Assembly: GCF_000721175.1 (NCBI RefSeq) | Contig: NZ_JOEZ01000012.1 | Location: 186,001-250,000, forward strand | DNA length: 64,000 nucleotides | From: Streptomyces anulatus | Lineage (GTDB): Bacteria; Actinomycetota; Actinomycetes; Streptomycetales; Streptomycetaceae | Direction: 5' to 3' | In this document: piece after piece, positions 42,130-49,985 of the stretch | How the letters are laid out: the number at the start of each line of letters is the position of its first letter | Numbering within the stretch: the stretch's first letter is position 1 | The notes under the pieces: generated by a model | Databases searched by the model: none | The model's input: only the letters and a program-made list of their open reading frames with translations | What the model was told of the DNA's origin: nothing | Position numbers and translations under genes: made by a program

Positions 42130-42591
42130 ATGGCAGAGCCGAGGATCTTCACGTCCGCGCAGGAGCTGCGGGACGGAGTGGGCGAGCAGCTGGGACACAG
42201 CGACTGGCTGGAGATCGAACAGAAGAGGATCGACCTGTTCGCCGAGGCGACCGGCGACCACCAGTGGATCCACGTGGACCCGGAGCGGGCGAAGGACGGG
42301 CCGTTCGGCACGACCATCGCGCACGGCTATCTGACGCTCTCGCTACTGCCCGCGCTGGTACCGCAGGTGATGCGGGTCGAGGGCATGAAGATGGGCATCA
42401 ACTACGGGACCAACAAGGTCCGCTTCCCCTCGACCGTCCCGGTCGGCTCGCGGCTGCGGGCCACGGCGGTGCTCAGCGGCGTCGAGGAGGTCGGCGGCGG
42501 CGTGCAGGTCACTGCGGTCGTCACGGTCGAGCGCGAGGGCAGCGAGAAGCCGGCCTGTGTCGCCGAGTCGGTGTCCCGCTACTACTTCTGA
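42130..42591 (+). CDS. MaoC-family (R)-specific enoyl-CoA hydratase
   Basis: A 153-residue hot-dog-fold hydratase. The hydratase signature FAEATGDHQWIHVDPERA holds the catalytic Asp and His, followed by GPFGTTIAHGYLTLSLLP. It adds water to 2-enoyl-CoA in fatty-acid or related acyl-CoA metabolism. The length is that of single-domain MaoC proteins. ATG 42130 follows GGGACCGGGAAC. The gene converges with the TetR gene, and both promoters carry the same 16-bp operator, so the TetR is its likely repressor. Confidence 0.9.
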   Translation: MAEPRIFTSAQELRDGVGEQLGHSDWLEIEQKRIDLFAEATGDHQWIHVDPERAKDGPFGTTIAHGYLTLSLLPALVPQVMRVEGMKMGINYGTNKVRFPSTVPVGSRLRATAVLSGVEEVGGGVQVTAVVTVEREGSEKPACVAESVSRYYF

Positions 42592-42621
42592 ACCCGTCGG
42601 ACCACTGCTGGACCTGCCGGG

Positions 42622-43254
42622 CTACTTCTGGGCCTGCCGGGCTCCGACCATCCGCAGGACGAGGTCGGCGTACAACTCGCCGACCTCGTCGGGCGTACGG
42701 CTGCCCTGGGCGTTGAACCAGCGGGCCACGTCGATGCAGAGGGACAGCACCGCGAGCGTGGTCCCGGGGATGTCGGGGACGTCGAACTCGCCGTCCCGCA
42801 CCCCTTCGCTGATGATCCGGCGCACCACCGCGTCGCTCCTGCGCCGCAGGGCGACGATCTCGGTACGGTGCTCCTCGCCGAGGGCGTCGAGCTCGTACTG
42901 CACGACCCGGGCGGTGGTGTGCCGCTCCGCGTGCCAGCGGACGAAGGAACGGACGGCCCCGGCGAGCCGTTCGGCGGCCGAACCGTCCCGGTCCGCCTCG
43001 GCGTCGAGGACGTGCAGCGCCCGCTCGTGGCCGATCTTGCTGATCCGGTGGAGCAGCTCTTCCTTGGTCTTGTAGTGGATGTAGAGCGCTGCTGGGCTCA
43101 TCCCGGCCCGTCCCGCGATGTCACGGGTGGTGGTCGCGTGGTAACCGCGCTCGGCGAAGGCTTCCACGGCGGCGACGAGGAGCCGCCTGGCCGCCTCGGG
43201 AGTGACCTCGCCCCACGGCGCGTCCTCGCCGCTCGTCTCCTCCGCCGTACACAT
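42622..43254 (-). CDS. TetR-family regulator of the MaoC gene
   Basis: A 210-residue repressor. HTH: TTTRDIAGRAGMSPAALYIHYKTKEELLHRI at about residues 40-70. The ligand domain contains RWHAERHTTARVVQYELDAL and SLCIDVARWFNAQGSRTPDEVGELYADLVLRMVG, in the style of KstR2/acyl-CoA responsive TetRs. Identical palindromes precede this gene and the MaoC hydratase gene, which implies autoregulation plus control of the hydratase. The start is taken at ATG 43254. A later start is possible because the first 15 residues are acidic and variable-looking. Confidence 0.88.
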   Translation of the reverse strand: MCTAEETSGEDAPWGEVTPEAARRLLVAAVEAFAERGYHATTTRDIAGRAGMSPAALYIHYKTKEELLHRISKIGHERALHVLDAEADRDGSAAERLAGAVRSFVRWHAERHTTARVVQYELDALGEEHRTEIVALRRRSDAVVRRIISEGVRDGEFDVPDIPGTTLAVLSLCIDVARWFNAQGSRTPDEVGELYADLVLRMVGARQAQK

Positions 43255-43301
43255 CGCCCAGGGCCCCTCTCCGTCAGCAGGACGAACACCATACCCCGAA
43301 C

Positions 43302-43317
43302 CTGAGCAAGCGCTTAG
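43302..43317. promoter_or_regulatory. TetR autoregulatory operator
   Basis: A second exact copy of CTGAGCAAGCGCTTAG, 48 bases upstream of the TetR start codon. See the copy at 42067. Confidence 0.7.
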
Positions 43318-43356
43318 GGGCTGCCCTGCCGGTCTCGCCCTGCGGGCCTTGCCGGG

Positions 43357-43647
43357 TCAGAGCTTCTGGAAGGGGTCGTGCTCGGCGAGGATCTTCTCCA
43401 GCCGGGCCTGGTCCACCCGGCTGACGATCTGCCCGGCCTCCTGGCGGTCCCTGATCACCTTGGCGAGCGTGAAGCAGGACGTGACGAGGTAGAGCACGCC
43501 GATGGCGAGGAAGCCGCGCACCCAGGCATCGGCGTCGAGGAAGAAGATACCGAGGGCCACCGCACCGATCGCCACCATGAAGGAGGCGACGGCCTGGCCG
43601 TAGAAGGCGGCGGTGCTCTGCTGCTTGACGGATGTCGTGTCACTCAT
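43357..43647 (-). CDS. YiaA/YiaB two-helix membrane protein
   Basis: A 96-residue small membrane protein with two hydrophobic helices, AVASFMVAIGAVALGIFFLD and FLAIGVLYLVTSCFTLAKVIRD, in the pattern of the yiaAB two-helix domain. A soluble basic-acidic tail follows (RQEAGQIVSRVDQARLEKILAEHDPFQKL). Function unknown in all species. ATG 43647 (MSDTTSV) is chosen over an in-frame start 36 bases upstream that would add an Arg-rich stretch. Confidence 0.85.
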   Translation of the reverse strand: MSDTTSVKQQSTAAFYGQAVASFMVAIGAVALGIFFLDADAWVRGFLAIGVLYLVTSCFTLAKVIRDRQEAGQIVSRVDQARLEKILAEHDPFQKL

Positions 43648-43756
43648 GGGTTCAGCATCCGCCCGACGTGGCGCACGCCACATCCGCGCCCGTACTCAGG
43701 TCCGTACTCAGACAACCGTACGAACCCGAGTGCCGGCCGGAAGCCCCGAGTGCCGT

Positions 43757-44908
43757 TCAGAACGCGGAGACGCCCGTCAGCGCGCGGCCGATGATCAGCT
43801 TCTGGATCTGGCTGGTGCCCTCGTAGAGCGTCATCACGCGAGCGTCGCGCAGCAGCTTGCCGACCGGGTACTCGTCGATGTAGCCGTAGCCGCCGAAGAC
43901 CTGGAGGGCGTTGTTGGCGCAGCGGACGGCGGCCTCGGAGGCGTACAACTTGGCCTTGGAGGCGGCGGTGGCGAATTCCTGGCCCCGGTCGATCAGGTCG
44001 GCGACCCGCCAGGTGAGCAGCCGGGCGGCGTCCACGTCCACGGCGATGTCGCTGAGCAGTTCCTGGACGAGCTGATGACGGGCGATGGGCTTTCCGAACT
44101 GCTCGCGCTCGCCGGCGTAGCGCACGGCCGCGTCCAGGGCGGCCTGTGCGATGCCCACGCAGCCGGCCGCGACCGACATGCGCCCCTTGGCCAGGGCGGA
44201 CATGGCGATGGAGAAGCCCTTGCCCTCGGGCCCGAGGAGGCCGGACGCCGGTATCCGGACGTCCTGGAGGACCAGTTCGGCGGTGGCCTGGCCGCGGAGG
44301 CCGAGCTTGCCGTGGATGGTGCGGCGGGTGAGGCCGGGGGTGTCGGTGGGGACGAGGAGGGCGGAAACACCCCGGTGGCCGGGGGCGTCGTTCGTGCGCG
44401 CGAAGAGCAGGACGACATCGGCCCAGGTGCCGTTGGTGATGAACGTCTTGGTGCCGTTGACGACGTAGTCGCCGCCGTCGCGGACGGCCCTGGTGGCGAG
44501 GTTCCCGGCGTCCGAGCCGGTGCCGGGCTCGGTGAGGCCGAAGCAGCCGACCGCCTCGCCGGAGGTGAGCCGGGGCAGCCAGGTCCGCTTCTGCTCCTCG
44601 TCGCCCCAGGACGCGATCGTCTTGGCGACCAGACCGAGCGATACGGAGACGATGCCGCGCACCGAGGAGTCGCCGCGCCCCAGCTCCTCGGTGACCAGGC
44701 AGTAGGAGAGGTGGTCGCCTCCGGAGCCGCCGTACTCCTCGGGGACGGTGAGACCGAGGAAGCCGAGGTCCCCGAGCTTCTTCACGATCGACTTGTCGAC
44801 GCTCTCGGCGCGGTCCCACGCGACGACGTGGGGGGAGACCTCGCGGGCGACGAAGTTCTCGGCCAGCTTCCGGACGGCTTCCTGCTCCTCGCTGAGTGTC
44901 AGGTCCAT
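43757..44908 (-). CDS. Acyl-CoA dehydrogenase
   Basis: A 383-residue FAD enzyme of standard short/medium-chain ACAD size. Landmarks: LGFLGLTVPEEYGGSGGDHL, CFGLTEPGTGSDAGN (flavin loop), GTKTFITNGTWADVV, GREREQFGKPIA-like AGEREQFGKPIARHQ, FGGYGYIDEYPVGKLLRDARV and the catalytic-base region TLYEGTSQIQKLIIGRAL, with the Glu in YEGT. It introduces the first double bond in fatty acyl-CoA breakdown. ATG 44908 is chosen. It diverges from a TetR gene, and the shared region holds an AAACTAGC-type operator. Confidence 0.93.
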   Translation of the reverse strand: MDLTLSEEQEAVRKLAENFVAREVSPHVVAWDRAESVDKSIVKKLGDLGFLGLTVPEEYGGSGGDHLSYCLVTEELGRGDSSVRGIVSVSLGLVAKTIASWGDEEQKRTWLPRLTSGEAVGCFGLTEPGTGSDAGNLATRAVRDGGDYVVNGTKTFITNGTWADVVLLFARTNDAPGHRGVSALLVPTDTPGLTRRTIHGKLGLRGQATAELVLQDVRIPASGLLGPEGKGFSIAMSALAKGRMSVAAGCVGIAQAALDAAVRYAGEREQFGKPIARHQLVQELLSDIAVDVDAARLLTWRVADLIDRGQEFATAASKAKLYASEAAVRCANNALQVFGGYGYIDEYPVGKLLRDARVMTLYEGTSQIQKLIIGRALTGVSAF

Positions 44909-44952
44909 CGTGCCCACCCACCGCCTCTCACGAGCGCCACTCGGGCGCACTT

Positions 44953-44971
44953 TAATTAGCACTGCTAGTTT
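44953..44971. promoter_or_regulatory. AAACTAGC-type TetR operator (site A)
   Basis: On the minus strand the site reads AAACTAGCAGTGCTAATTA, with the perfect dyad TAGCA-C-TGCTA on the plus strand at 44957-44967. It lies between the divergent acyl-CoA dehydrogenase and TetR genes. A related site lies at 51453. Confidence 0.6.
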
Positions 44972-44990
44972 CTGGTTCGCAGGCCCTACT

Positions 44991-45689
44991 ATGAGCCGCA
45001 TGGCCCGACCGCGCAAGCCCCTCCTCAGCAGAGACCGCATCGTCGAGGCGGCGAGCGCGCTCGTGGACTCCGAGGGGCTCGACGCCGTATCCACCCGCCG
45101 TCTGGCGGCCGTGCTGGGGGTCAGCGGGCCCTCGCTCTACAACCACTTCCGCAACAAGGAGGAGATCCTCGACGCCGTGGCCGACGCGGTCTCCGTACAG
45201 GTCGATCTGTCGATGTTCGAGGAGTCGGACCCGCGCGACTGGCGCGAGGCCCTGCACGACTGGGCGCTGTCCTACCGGGCCGCCCTCGCCGCACACCCGC
45301 ACATCGTCCCGGTGCTGGCCCGGGGGCCCGGCCGCCGGCCGGCGGGGCTGCGGGTCGCCGACGCGGTGTTCGGGGCGATGACCGGCGCGGGCTGGCCGCC
45401 CGCACAGGCCACCCGGATCGGTGCGCTGATGCGCTACTTCATCACCGGTTCGGCGCTGGGGTCGTTCGCCGGGGGTTTCGTCGACGACGAGACCGCCTAC
45501 GACCCCGCCGACTACCCGCACCTCGGCCAGGCCCACCTGCTGGCCGACCACCGCAGCCAGGTCGACGAAGGGGCCTTCGAGACCGGGCTGCGGGCACTGC
45601 TGGACGGGCTGGCGCTCCAGTACGAGGAGTACGCACGGCCTGCGGGCGATCGCACGGTCACGGTTCGACCGGCGCCGAACCGTCCCTGA
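44991..45689 (+). CDS. TetR-family regulator, divergent from acyl-CoA dehydrogenase
   Basis: A 232-residue repressor. HTH: STRRLAAVLGVSGPSLYNHFRNKEEILDAVADAV (about residues 32-65). The ligand domain resembles the tetracycline-repressor C-terminal type (HPHIVPVLARGPGRRPAGLRVADAVFGAMTGAGWPP, MRYFITGSALGSFAGGF). Its position opposite an acyl-CoA dehydrogenase with a palindrome between them makes it the probable repressor of that gene. The similar palindrome before the aldehyde dehydrogenase gene at 51.4 kb widens the predicted regulon. Start 44991, with an alternative in-frame ATG at 45000. Confidence 0.88.
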   Translation: MSRMARPRKPLLSRDRIVEAASALVDSEGLDAVSTRRLAAVLGVSGPSLYNHFRNKEEILDAVADAVSVQVDLSMFEESDPRDWREALHDWALSYRAALAAHPHIVPVLARGPGRRPAGLRVADAVFGAMTGAGWPPAQATRIGALMRYFITGSALGSFAGGFVDDETAYDPADYPHLGQAHLLADHRSQVDEGAFETGLRALLDGLALQYEEYARPAGDRTVTVRPAPNRP

Positions 45690-45703
45690 CGCACCCTGGA
45701 CGC

Positions 45704-46453
45704 ATGGACCGTTCCCCGCGACCACGGCCGCGACCGCATGACGCGGCGGCCCCGCGACTCGCCGCACTGGCCGCCCTCCTCGCGGACGAGACCCGTGCCT
45801 CCTTCTGCCTGGCCCTGCTCGACGGGCGGGCCTGGACCGCGGGTGAACTGGCCCGGTACGCCTCCGTCGCCCCGTCCACCGCCAGCGAGCACCTGGGCCG
45901 GCTGGTCACGGGCGGACTGCTCGCCGAGGAGCGGCAGGGCCGGCACCGGTACGTCCGGCTGGCCGACGAGCGGGTCGCACACCTGGTGGAGGAGCTGGCC
46001 TCACACGCGGTGTCCGGAGCCCCGGAGCGGCCGCGGTCCCTGCGGGCGGCGAGCGTCAGCAGTGCGCTGGCCCGCGGGCGTACCTGTTACGACCATCTCG
46101 CCGGACGGCTCGGCATCCGGATCACCGAGGCGATGACCGCCCGGGGACTGCTGCGGCAGGACACCGGATTCGCGCTGACCGACGCGGGCCTGGCGTGGTT
46201 CGGCACGCTCGGCATCCCCCTGGACCGGTCCGGACGGCGGCCCCTGGTGCGGGGCTGCCTGGACTGGACGGAGCGGCGGCCGCACCTCGCGGGGGCGGCG
46301 GGGGCGGCCCTGTGCGCGCACGTGTTGGAGGCGGGCTGGTGCGAGCGGTTCGGGTCGGGGCGGGCGGTGCGGGTGACTCCGTCGGGGGCGGGGGCGCTGT
46401 CGGAGCTGCTGGGGATCGAGCCCGCGTCGATCAGGGACCGCACCTACGGCTGA
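45704..46453 (+). CDS. ArsR-family winged-helix regulator
   Basis: A 249-residue DNA-binding protein, longer than simple ArsR repressors. The winged helix is ALLADETRASFCLALLDGRAWTAGELARYASVAPSTASEHLGRLVTGGLLAEERQGRHRYVRL, spanning about residues 22-85. A second domain of about 150 residues contains TCYDHLAGRLG and GCLDWTERRPHLAGAAGAALCAHVLEAGW. That extended form is common in ArsR-like proteins beside transporters. It lies 368 bases upstream of the DMT exporter gene, which it may regulate. No arsenic-type cysteine site (ELCVCDL) is seen. Confidence 0.83.
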   Translation: MDRSPRPRPRPHDAAAPRLAALAALLADETRASFCLALLDGRAWTAGELARYASVAPSTASEHLGRLVTGGLLAEERQGRHRYVRLADERVAHLVEELASHAVSGAPERPRSLRAASVSSALARGRTCYDHLAGRLGIRITEAMTARGLLRQDTGFALTDAGLAWFGTLGIPLDRSGRRPLVRGCLDWTERRPHLAGAAGAALCAHVLEAGWCERFGSGRAVRVTPSGAGALSELLGIEPASIRDRTYG

Positions 46454-46821
46454 CGCCCGAGCCTGGCCGGCCCGTCCGGCGCTTTGCGGGCCGGTGCCCA
46501 CTCGGCCCGTCCGGGCGCTCGAGGACGGAACCGGTGCTCGGGATGGGCGGCGCCCTTGCTTCCCGGACACGGAGGGGTCGCCCGGTGCCACCGCCACGGT
46601 TTTGTCCTCAAACGCCGGACGGGCCGGGGGTGGCAGCGGCCCGTCCTCAAGCGCCGGACCCGCTGGGGGTGGCCCGGTTCCGTCCTCAAGGGCTGGACGG
46701 GACGGGGCGGACGGGTCCGTCCTCACCAGCCGGACGGGGCGGACGGGTCCGGACGGGCGTCGATTGACGGGCATCGACAATTCGGTGGGGGCCGAAGCGT
46801 TCCGGGCCTACGGTCGTGGCC
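46454..46821. other. Gene-free gap filled with repeats
   Basis: The 368 bases between the ArsR gene and the DMT exporter gene contain at least six degenerate copies of one short repeat, listed separately. No coding sequence is supported. Confidence 0.6.
46471..46740. repeat. Cluster of dispersed intergenic repeats
   Basis: Copies on the plus strand: GTCCTCAAACGCCGGACGGG (46604-46623), GTCCTCAAGCGCCGGACC (46643-46660), GTCCTCAAGGGCTGGACGGG (46682-46701) and GTCCTCACCAGCCGGACGGG (46719-46738). Inverted copies begin CCCGTCCGGCGCTTTGCGGG at 46471 and CCCGTCCGGGCGCTCGAGGA at 46506. The consensus GTCCTCAARCGCCGGACGGG is, to my knowledge, scattered through many Streptomyces genomes, normally singly. 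Confidence 0.75.
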
Positions 46822-47802
46822 ATGACGACGACCCCGACACCGCTTCCGGTCTCCCCGCCGGCCCACCGCTGGCGTGCCCCCGCCGCCGCCTGCACCACCG
46901 TCGTGCTGTGGGCCTCAGCCTTCGTGTCCATCCGTAGTGCGGGCGAGGCCTACTCCCCCGGCGCGCTGGCCCTGGGCCGGCTGCTGGCGGGCACGCTGGT
47001 GCTCGGCGCGATCCTGCTCGTCCGCCGGGAGGGGCTCCCGCGGCGGGGCGCCTGGCCGGGGATCATCGCCTCGGGGGTCCTCTGGTTCGGGCTGTACATG
47101 GTGGTCCTGAACTGGGGCGAGCAGGAGGTCGACGCCGGAACGGCCGCGATGCTCGTGAACATCGGACCGATCCTGATCGCCCTGCTCGGCGCCCGGATGC
47201 TCGGCGAGGGCCTGCCGCGCCGGCTGCTGCTGGGAATGGGCGTCTCGTTCGCGGGCGCGGTCGTGGTCGGCCTCGCGATGTCCGGGCACGGCGGTTCATC
47301 CGTGCTGGGCGTGGCGTTGTGCCTGCTGGCCGCCGTGGCGTACGCGGCGGGCGTGGTGAGCCAGAAGCCGGCTCTCGCGCACGGGTCCTCGCTCCAGATC
47401 AACACCTTCGGCTGCCTGATCGGCGCCGTCGCCTGCCTGCCGTTCACCGGTGTGCTGGTATCCGAGGCCGCCGACGCGCCGCTGTCCGCCACCTTGAACA
47501 TGGTCTACCTGGGCGTCTTCCCGACCGCGCTGGCCTTCACCACCTGGGGCTACGCGCTGGCCCGGACCACCGCGGGAAAGATGGGCGCGACCACGTACGC
47601 GGTCCCGGCGCTCGTCGTGGGCATGGCGTGGGTGCTGCTGGACGAGGTGCCGACCCCGCTCGGCATCGTCGGCGGCGTGCTCTGCCTGGCCGGGGTGGCG
47701 GTCTCCCGGAGCCGTCAGCAGACTGGGCCCACACGCGGAAATCCGGCCCGGCCGGTGGAGGGACCCCGTCATGACGAGGAGCGCCAAGCGGAACGGACGT
47801 AA
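46822..47802 (+). CDS. DMT/EamA-family transporter
   Basis: A 326-residue membrane protein with ten predicted helices in two EamA repeats. Examples are VVLWASAFVSIRSAG (helix 1) and SGVLWFGLYMVVLNWGEQEVDAGTAAMLVNIGPILIALLGARML (repeat 1 end). The second repeat ends with TTYAVPALVVGMAWVLLDEVPTPLGIVGG. Such proteins export metabolites, and the substrate is unknown. A Gln/Arg-rich cytoplasmic tail follows. ATG 46822 is preferred over a GTG two codons earlier. The 3' end overlaps the PPK2 gene by 32 bases. Confidence 0.9.
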   Translation: MTTTPTPLPVSPPAHRWRAPAAACTTVVLWASAFVSIRSAGEAYSPGALALGRLLAGTLVLGAILLVRREGLPRRGAWPGIIASGVLWFGLYMVVLNWGEQEVDAGTAAMLVNIGPILIALLGARMLGEGLPRRLLLGMGVSFAGAVVVGLAMSGHGGSSVLGVALCLLAAVAYAAGVVSQKPALAHGSSLQINTFGCLIGAVACLPFTGVLVSEAADAPLSATLNMVYLGVFPTALAFTTWGYALARTTAGKMGATTYAVPALVVGMAWVLLDEVPTPLGIVGGVLCLAGVAVSRSRQQTGPTRGNPARPVEGPRHDEERQAERT

Positions 47803-48835
47803 CGGGAAGGCCGGAGGCACGGCGGGCCGGGACCGGGACGCCCCCTCCCCCGGGGCGAGCGGGCCCGAGAACGGTGCCGCCCCCGGGGCGAGCGAGCGGG
47901 CGGCCCGTTACGGCGGGCCGTATCTGGACGGGTTCAGCGTGGCCGACAGCGGAGACGACGATCCGGTCCTCGTGACGCCGGAAGGTCACGCCCGCGACGC
48001 CTGGCGCGAGGACTACCCGTACGACCGCAAGCTGCTCCGCCGCGACTACGACCAGGCCAAGCGGGCGCTCCAGATCGAACTGCTGAAGCTCCAGCACTGG
48101 GTGAAGGAGCGCGACGAGCGGCTGGTGATCCTCTTCGAGGGCCGGGACGCGGCGGGCAAGGGCGGCACGATCAAGCGGTTCACCGAGCATCTCAATCCGC
48201 GTGGCGCGCGGGTGGTGGCGCTGGAGAAGCCGACCGAGCGCGAGCGCACCCAGTGGTACTTCCAGCGCTACACGGCGCATCTGCCGAGCGCCGGGGAGAT
48301 CGTGCTGTTCGACCGCTCCTGGTACAACCGGGCCGGGGTCGAGCGGGTGATGGGGTTCTGCACGACCCGCGAGTACCTGGAGTTCATGCACCAGACGCCG
48401 GGCTTCGAGCGAATGCTCGCCCGGGACGGCATCCACCTGGTGAAGTTCTGGTTCTCCGTCTCCCGCAACGAGCAGCGCAACCGGTTCATGATCCGGCAGA
48501 TCGACCCCGTACGGCGGTGGAAGCTGAGCCCCGTCGACCTGGCCTCGCTGGACAAGTGGGACGAGTACACGGAGGCGAAGGAGCTGATGCTCTTCCACAC
48601 CGACACGGCGGACGCGCCCTGGACGGTGGTGAAGAGCAATGACAAGAAGCGGGCCCGGCTGGAGGCGATGCGGCATGTGCTGGACCGCTTCGACTACCCG
48701 GGCAAGGACCCGGAGGTGGTCGGGGTGCCGGACCCGTTGATCGTGGGCCCGGCCTCCCGGCTGTTCGAGGAGGGCGAGATGGATGCCCGGCTGCTGGGCC
48801 CGGTGACGTCGACGTCCCGGACCACGGACTACTAG
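47771..48835 (+). CDS. ppk2: Polyphosphate kinase 2
   Basis: A 354-residue PPK2 enzyme that transfers phosphate between polyphosphate and nucleoside phosphates. Residues 1-75 are a disordered Gly/Ala/Arg leader longer than in most relatives. The kinase core has Walker A FEGRDAAGKGGTIKRF (about 121-136), IVLFDRSWYNRAGVERVMGF (Walker B/lid region), and WFSVSRNEQRNRFMIRQIDPVRRWKLSPVDL. A single kinase domain suggests class I. The gene overlaps the DMT exporter gene, and translational coupling is likely. It ends seven bases before the convergent alcohol dehydrogenase gene, without a visible terminator. Confidence 0.93.
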   Translation: MTRSAKRNGRNGKAGGTAGRDRDAPSPGASGPENGAAPGASERAARYGGPYLDGFSVADSGDDDPVLVTPEGHARDAWREDYPYDRKLLRRDYDQAKRALQIELLKLQHWVKERDERLVILFEGRDAAGKGGTIKRFTEHLNPRGARVVALEKPTERERTQWYFQRYTAHLPSAGEIVLFDRSWYNRAGVERVMGFCTTREYLEFMHQTPGFERMLARDGIHLVKFWFSVSRNEQRNRFMIRQIDPVRRWKLSPVDLASLDKWDEYTEAKELMLFHTDTADAPWTVVKSNDKKRARLEAMRHVLDRFDYPGKDPEVVGVPDPLIVGPASRLFEEGEMDARLLGPVTSTSRTTDY

Positions 48836-48842
48836 TAGGGCT

Positions 48843-49922
48843 CTAGAACACCACCAGCGCGCGGCCGCCCTTGCCCGCGATCATGTTGTCGAAGGCGGCG
48901 GGGATGCCCTCCAGGGCGATGCGCTCGGTGACCATCATCGACAGGTCGAAGCGGCCAGCGCGGATGTGGTCGGCGAGGGCGGGCAGATCGCGGGCCGGGT
49001 CGCTGTTGCCGTAGACGCAGCCCGTCAGCGACCGGCCCCAGTGGAAGATCTCCAGGGCGTTGAAGGTGACTTCCTGGTCCTTGCCGCCGATCCCCACGAC
49101 CGTGGTGCGCCCGCCGCGCCGGGTGGACTCCCAGGCGGCCCGGATGGTCGCGGGGCGGCCGACGCACTCCACGGCGACGTCCGTGCCCTGGCCGCCGGTG
49201 AGCTTGCGGATCTCGCGCGGGGTGGTGGCGGAGGCGATGACGTAATCGGTCGCCCCGGCCTGCCGGGCCAGCTCCTCCTTGGCCGGGGAGACGTCGACCG
49301 CGATGATCCGGGACGCGCCCGCGATCCGGGCGGCCTGGAGCACGGCGAGACCGACGCCGCCGATCCCGAAGACGACGACGCTCTCACCCTCGCGGACCCT
49401 CGCGCTGTGGTGGATGGCCCCGTAGCCGGTCAGGATCGCGCAGCCGAGGAGGGCGGCGTCGGTGAGCGGGATGCCGTCGGGCGCGGGGAGCACGCAGTTG
49501 GCGGCGACGACTGTCTCCTCCGCGAAGGCCGCGACGTTGAGGCCGGGGTGGAGGTCGGTGCCGTCCGCCGTACGGGCGTGGTGGTTGGCGGTCCCCTTCA
49601 GGGCGTCGGCGCAGAGCCAGACCTCGCCGATCCCGCAGTGGAAGCAGGCACCGCAGGAGGGGGCCCAGTTGAGGACCACGCCGTCGCCCGGGGCGACATG
49701 CGTCACGCCCTCGCCGACCGCCAGGACCGTACCGGCACCCTCGTGTCCGAGGACGGCGGGCACCGGGACGCGCATGGTGCCGTTGGACAGGGACAGGTCG
49801 GAGTGGCAGACCCCCGCGGCGGCGAGCGCGATGCGCACCTGGCCGGGGCCGGGCTCCGGCAGGACGATGTCGGTGATCTCCAACGGAGCTCCGACGGCGG
49901 GCAGTACGGCGGCGCGGACCAC
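48843..49922 (-). CDS. Zinc-dependent alcohol dehydrogenase
   Basis: A 359-residue class-III-like medium-chain dehydrogenase. The catalytic zinc set is in AGVCHSDLSLSNG and LGHEGAGTV. The structural zinc cysteines are SCGACFHCGIGEVWLC, and the cofactor loop is VVVFGIGGVGLAVLQAARIAGA. Its style matches the mycobacterial/streptomycete AdhD/AdhB-like enzymes that oxidise medium-chain alcohols with NAD. It lies 63 bases downstream of the aldehyde dehydrogenase gene in the same direction, so alcohol to aldehyde to acid is encoded as one unit. Confidence 0.9.
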   Translation of the reverse strand: MVRAAVLPAVGAPLEITDIVLPEPGPGQVRIALAAAGVCHSDLSLSNGTMRVPVPAVLGHEGAGTVLAVGEGVTHVAPGDGVVLNWAPSCGACFHCGIGEVWLCADALKGTANHHARTADGTDLHPGLNVAAFAEETVVAANCVLPAPDGIPLTDAALLGCAILTGYGAIHHSARVREGESVVVFGIGGVGLAVLQAARIAGASRIIAVDVSPAKEELARQAGATDYVIASATTPREIRKLTGGQGTDVAVECVGRPATIRAAWESTRRGGRTTVVGIGGKDQEVTFNALEIFHWGRSLTGCVYGNSDPARDLPALADHIRAGRFDLSMMVTERIALEGIPAAFDNMIAGKGGRALVVF

Positions 49923-49985
49923 GAGCAGACTCCTCGGTGAGCGACTTCTCGGACGGTTACGGGGGTCAGAAGACCGTTACGGGGC

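Noticed and set aside
46454..46821. Possible CRISPR array in the repeat-filled gap
   Set aside because: Repeats are degenerate, of unequal spacing and mixed orientation, with no spacers of constant length and no cas genes.
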